The notes under the pieces were generated by a model, which made no database searches, was not told the DNA's origin, and saw only the letters and a list, made by a program, of their open reading frames with translations. Below are positions 34,021-36,130 of a stretch of DNA of 36,130 nt, in pieces. The position numbers were made by a program, and so were the translations under genes. This DNA comes from Mesorhizobium silamurunense (lineage in GTDB: Bacteria; Pseudomonadota; Alphaproteobacteria; Rhizobiales; Rhizobiaceae). The stretch is from the NCBI RefSeq assembly GCF_014843825.1, contig NZ_JHQR01000060.1, positions 1 through 36,130 on the forward strand, read 5' to 3'. Numbering within the stretch: the first letter of the stretch is position 1; the number at the start of each line of letters is the position of its first letter.

Positions 34021-34476
34021 ATGCGAAAGATAGTCGCCGGCAAGCTGCACGGCATTCACGTCACCGAAGCGAACCTCAATTACCATGGTTCGATAACGCT
34101 GGACCCTGACCACTGCGAAGCGGCCGGGATCCTGCCGATGGAATTTGTGGAGATATGGAACAAGAATTCCGGTGCGCGGATTTCGACCTATGTCATTCTC
34201 GGCGAACGCGGCTCACGATGCTGCTGCATCGTTAACGGGGCGGCGGCTCGCACCTGCCAGCCAGACGACCAGATCATTGTCTGCAACTCGATCTATCTGG
34301 ACGAAGCGCAAATCACCTCGCTGAAGCCGCGGATCGTCACCTTCGACCAGGACAACCGCATACGCGACCGCCTGAGCTACTCAGTCAATCTCGACGCATA
34401 TGGCCGATACAGTTTCTCCATCCTTGACGAGGCGAATGCGGCTTTGGCCATTCCAGCCCTGGTTGGCGGCGAATAA
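34021..34476 (+). CDS. panD: Aspartate 1-decarboxylase
   Basis: Small pyruvoyl enzyme of 151 residues that makes beta-alanine, the pantothenate and CoA precursor, from L-aspartate. Autocleavage should occur at Gly23-Ser24 in 'LNYHGSITLD', which gives the pyruvoyl group. 'LHGIHVTEANLNYHGS', 'GILPMEFVEIWNKNSGAR', 'TYVILGERGSR', 'NGAAARTCQPDDQIIVC' and 'YLDEAQ' follow the family. It is longer than Escherichia coli PanD (126) by a C-terminal tail. A cluster of three cysteines ('RCCCIVNGA') is unusual. It follows bioZ by 56 bases on the same strand with a modest ribosome site (TAGGAC). It fits a cassette of cofactor genes that includes two aspartate-consuming entry steps (NadB and PanD). Confidence 0.92.
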   Translation: MRKIVAGKLHGIHVTEANLNYHGSITLDPDHCEAAGILPMEFVEIWNKNSGARISTYVILGERGSRCCCIVNGAAARTCQPDDQIIVCNSIYLDEAQITSLKPRIVTFDQDNRIRDRLSYSVNLDAYGRYSFSILDEANAALAIPALVGGE

Positions 34477-34643
34477 CCCATTGCCGACACCTGCGCGAAC
34501 TCCCGCTGGCCTGTTTTCGGCCAACATGCACCACGGCCTTTCCCATCAGAACGGGCCTGCCAACGACGTCCTTTCCGGCACTATTTTGAAGTCGTGACGC
34601 GAGCGGGTGGCCGTCAGGTGCGACCTGAGAACATAGTTTCTAT

Positions 34644-35825
34644 TTATCGCAAAGGTCCGCTACTGCCGGGCGCGCCCAGCATTTTCTCGATCTCCGGCGC
34701 GGAGATCGGTTTGCTGAAATGATAGCCTTGCATCTCATCGCAATTGTTCTTGCGCAGGAAGGTCACCTGGTCGTCCGTTTCGACGCCCTCTGCAATGACC
34801 CTCATGTTTAGCTTTTGTCCCAATGAAATCACGGCGCCGGCGACAGCCTGATCGTTCTCATCGTCGACGACGTCATTGATGAAAGACTTGTCGATCTTTA
34901 GCCGCGCCACCGGAAAGGTCTTGAGCGCGCTGAGGCTCGAATAGCCCGTTCCGAAATCATCGATCGAGATCTGAACGCCCTGGTCTTGCAGTTCGTTCAT
35001 CGTGGCGACTGCGAGGTCCACATCCTGCCTGATAAGGCTTTCGGTAACCTCCAGCTCAAGATAGCGGGCCTCCAGGCCGCTGTCCTTCAGCGCGTTGACG
35101 ACGCGACCGACCAGATTCCTTTCCCGGAATTGCCGCGCGGATACGTTCACGCAGACAGCTATCTGCGGCAGGCCGGCGTCTTGCCAGGCCTTGTTCTGTC
35201 GGCACGCTTCATGCAGGACCCAGTCGCCGATCGGCACGATCAGGCCCGTCTCCTCGGTGCCTCGCGTCGGATGCCGCCACCGCAGCAACGCCTCGACCGC
35301 AAAGACGTGCCCGGTGCGAAGGTCGATTTGCGGCTGATAGAGCAAGGTGAATTCCGAGCGGGCCAATGCGTTTCGCAACTCCTCCTTGAGCACGAATTTT
35401 TCATGTGCCTTGGTGTTGAAGTCCGGTTCGAAGAATTGGAAATTGTCGCGGCCGAACTCCTTCGCGCTATACATAGCCGCATCGGCATTGGCCAAGAGTG
35501 CGTCCGGGTTCGCCCCATCCTTTGGGTAGTTTGCGATACCGATGCTGGCCGTCGCCCGCAGCCGATGCTTTCCTAGCTCGATCGGCTCAGCGAGCACGGC
35601 CTGGATCTTTCGCACGGTCTCGGAGGCGCTATCGACATCCGTCGGTTGGTCGGACAGAACGATGACGAATTCGTCACCGCCGAGCCGCACGACGGTATCG
35701 GTTGGCCTGACGCATCGGACCATGCGGCCAGCGACGGTCTTCAGGAGCTCGTCTCCGGCATTGTGGCCGAGCGTGTCGTTGACCAGCTTGAAGTTGTCCA
35801 GATCGATGAACAACACGGTCAGCAG
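34644..35825 (-). pseudogene. GGDEF-EAL protein gene, 5'-truncated
   Basis: The minus-strand frame encodes the rest of a GGDEF domain and a complete EAL domain for cyclic di-GMP turnover. '[20 protein letters not shown]' opens the fragment; an RxxD inhibitory site ('RPTD') precedes an intact 'RLGGDEF' motif. EAL parts are 'EALLRWRHP', 'LELEVTESL', '[11 protein letters not shown]', 'LKIDKSFI' and '[11 protein letters not shown]', all with catalytic residues. Upstream of 'LTVLFID' the homology ends at about 35815-35830, where an IS66-type transposase remnant begins on the other strand. The first strand and helix of GGDEF and any sensor domain are therefore missing. A GTG near 35816 could allow translation of an EAL-active fragment, but the diguanylate cyclase part would be crippled. 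The interval 34477-34643 before it holds no gene. Confidence 0.8.
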
Positions 35826-36130
35826 GCTCGTCCGTCATCGCCACGCAGACGGTCGCGCAGATGGCTCCGCTCTGGGCGATTGAGGAAACCGTCCGCGGCA
35901 AGGATGCCGCAGCCAGGATGGAAGCCCGCCAGGACAAATCGGCATCGGTTGTCGCCGCGCTCTTTGCCCGGTGGGAAAAGGAACTGCCCAGGCTATCGGG
36001 CAAGTCGAAGCTTGCCGAGGCGATCCGCTACGCGCTGGGCCGCCGCGCTGCGCTCGAACGCTTCCTTGCCGACGGCCGCATCGAGCTGGACTCCAACACG
36101 GTCGTAACCGCCCGGTTGTTACCGCGGAGA
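35826..36130 (+). pseudogene. IS66-family transposase (TnpC) C-terminal remnant
   Basis: The plus-strand frame through 35834 reads '[20 protein letters not shown]', 'VRGKDAAARMEARQDKSASV', 'VAALFARWEKELPRLSGKSK' and 'LAEAIRYALGRRAALERFLA', then 'DGRIELDSNTV'. These match the conserved C-terminal part of IS66 transposases, ending at the acidic 'GRIELDNN' motif. The start abuts the truncated GGDEF-EAL gene. After 'NTV' (about 36104) the usual 'ERAIRP' is replaced by 'VTARLLPRR', so the remnant also breaks, or is frameshifted, near the window edge. There is no start codon or IS end in view. Confidence 0.75.

Noticed and set aside
34500..34560. Rho-independent terminator after panD (TGGCC / GGCCA stem)
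   Set aside because: The stem is only five base pairs and no T-run follows.

Overview
The window looks like chromosome or symbiosis-island DNA of a Mesorhizobium-type alphaproteobacterium (Rhizobiales, Phyllobacteriaceae). The grounds are high GC with third-position GC bias, start/stop overlaps of the ATGA/GTGA type, a bioBFDA-bioZ operon of the rhizobial kind, Rhizobiales-style catabolic ABC operons with GntR/DeoR/LuxR regulators, and short interspersed repeats resembling those common in Mesorhizobium. The assignment rests on recognition; no search was run.

Layout. (1) 3-2814, + strand: the end of a peptide-type ABC importer (permease, two ATPases) and an L-2-amino-thiazoline-4-carboxylate hydrolase-like protein. 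The first ATPase carries an in-frame piece of repeat-like DNA. (2) 2827-11612, - strand: a putrescine module read from right to left: ABC importer (ATPase, Tat-exported binding protein, two permeases), an SDR dehydrogenase, gamma-glutamylputrescine synthetase (puuA), gamma-glutamylputrescine oxidase (puuB) and a DeoR regulator. A divergent LuxR-type regulator (11740-12552) shares the promoter region, which holds a dyad. (3) 12553-15405, + strand: a decayed 3' gene end, a GntR/FCD regulator, a palindromic repeat element, and a second PuuA-like glutamine-synthetase-family enzyme. (4) 15426-22613, - strand: a sugar or sugar-acid module: ThuA-like protein, GntR/FCD regulator, enolase-superfamily sugar-acid dehydratase, SDR, and an arabinose/ribose-type ABC importer. 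Matching dyads flank the regulator gene. (5) 22614-24311: a graveyard of gene pieces (frameshifted NmrA-like gene, ABC-2 permease fragment, 16-codon TIR start). (6) 24312-34476, + strand: a cofactor island, nrtR, nadA-nadB-nadC, bioB-bioF-bioD-bioA-bioZ and panD. The nad and bio genes are nearly all start/stop coupled, and two tandem dyads (likely NrtR operators) precede nadA. (7) 34644-36130: a GGDEF-EAL gene cut at its N-terminus against an IS66-type transposase remnant.

How it works together. Region 2 should import putrescine and feed it into the gamma-glutamylated (Puu) pathway, with a second PuuA-like enzyme under separate control nearby. Region 4 probably imports a sugar or aldonate and oxidises/dehydrates it. 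Region 6 makes NAD from aspartate, biotin with BioZ supplying the pimeloyl moiety, and beta-alanine from aspartate for pantothenate/CoA. It is bordered on both sides by broken genes, which suggests an acquired cassette.

Most striking observations: a perfect 153-bp in-frame tandem duplication inside bioA that repeats the PLP-phosphate-binding segment; repeat-derived DNA inside an ABC ATPase between Walker A and the Q-loop; a GC-rich hairpin that displays a Shine-Dalgarno sequence in its loop directly before the sugar ATPase start codon; tandem operator-like dyads before nadA; and a two-hairpin repeat element whose halves show compensatory base changes.
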